Shown here one piece after another: positions 5,739 to 6,087 of a stretch of 6,087 nucleotides of DNA (positions within the stretch are counted from its first letter, which is position 1; every line of letters starts with the position of its first letter). This stretch comes from Thiothrix sp. (lineage in GTDB: Bacteria; Pseudomonadota; Gammaproteobacteria; Thiotrichales; Thiotrichaceae): contig DRMA01000175.1 of assembly GCA_011375245.1 (NCBI GenBank), forward strand, positions 1 to 6,087, read 5' to 3'. Made by a program: the position numbers and the translations under genes. The notes under the pieces were generated by a model. It saw only the letters and a list, made by a program, of their open reading frames with translations, was not told the DNA's origin and made no database searches.

Positions 5739-6087
5739 TATGCACTATCTCCAGACTCAAATACTTTACACGATGAATAAGGTGAAACACCTCTTATTTC
5801 AACCATCGCTTCATCGCCTTTTAACGATAATGTTGTCTCGCCATTGCTATAACGACTGCCTGATGCCGAATCAATTTCTCGTAAAACAATACTTTCTTTC
5901 AACATAAGATAACGTACTTGCCCTACTTCAAAAACCACCTCAAACGCTATTTTGCCATCGCATTTATAGGTTGCCCGTGAAACGGCTACCGCAGAATCAG
6001 GATCAGCATTAGTGGCAACACTAACGTCTGAAGACGATGCTCTGCCATCAAGACAAGGTAGCGTCGCTGCTTTATCAGCCATTGCCC
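5735..6087 (-). CDS. MliC-family lysozyme inhibitor, 5' end cut by the window
   Basis: Periplasmic or envelope inhibitor of c-type lysozyme, MliC family (family assignment from sequence pattern). The frame stays open to the window edge. The first ATG inside is at 6080-6082, but the residues around it read AMA followed by DKA, which fits a signal-peptidase site, so the true start and most of the signal peptide probably lie beyond the edge. Counting from that Met, the MliC core spans about residues 37-106: YKCDG with Cys41, the signature SASGSRY at 72-78, LSLKGDEA at 85-92, and Cys105, likely disulfide-bonded to Cys41. Ser74 and Lys88 sit 14 residues apart, the same spacing as the two lysozyme-contacting residues (Ser89, Lys103) known in Pseudomonas MliC. 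Cys10 is an extra cysteine in a Ser/Ala/Asp-rich lead segment and is not in a good lipobox. It is the first gene of the co-oriented set. Whether it is a lipoprotein cannot be judged without the missing N-terminus. Confidence 0.82.
   Translation of the reverse strand, partial: AMADKAATLPCLDGRASSSDVSVATNADPDSAVAVSRATYKCDGKIAFEVVFEVGQVRYLMLKESIVLREIDSASGSRYSNGETTLSLKGDEAMVEIRGVSPYSSCKVFESGDSAY

Overview
The window carries four protein genes, all on the minus strand, so transcription runs from high to low coordinates. In order they are: a 5'-truncated MliC-type lysozyme inhibitor (5735-6087), a 1181-residue caspase-like protease fused to an alpha/beta-hydrolase (2063-5608), a small secreted SH3-like protein (1478-1780), and an N-acetylmuramidase with two peptidoglycan-binding repeats (147-1358). 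There is no RNA gene, CRISPR array or transposase. MliC inhibitors and this muramidase family are typical of Gram-negative Proteobacteria, and the AT-rich sequence with sigma70-like promoter elements would fit a gammaproteobacterium. Genus cannot be read from the sequence.

Region by region: 1-146 holds only hairpins, one of which is a possible terminator overlapping the muramidase stop. The muramidase has a good promoter of its own (TTGACG, 17 bp, TATAAC; 1397-1425) and a strong ribosome site. The SH3 gene lies just upstream and is followed by no obvious terminator, so read-through into the muramidase is possible. From 1781 to 2062 is an AT-rich gap with a weak terminator candidate for the caspase gene, a bulged hairpin and a candidate promoter for the SH3 gene. 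The caspase-hydrolase gene fills 3.5 kb. The 126-bp gap before it holds a nested inverted-repeat structure and a weak promoter candidate.

The theme is hydrolysis of the cell envelope and its control: a protease joined to a probable lipase/esterase, a muramidase that cuts peptidoglycan, an SH3-like exported protein that may bind wall, and an inhibitor of lysozyme. That these act together is an inference from co-orientation and function. The most original observation is that the tripeptide Thr-Arg-Gly occurs three times in the caspase protein and twice in the muramidase, at places that look like loops or domain borders. Caspase-like enzymes of the metacaspase type usually cleave after Arg or Lys, so a protease-activated lytic module is a testable idea, though not shown by the sequence.
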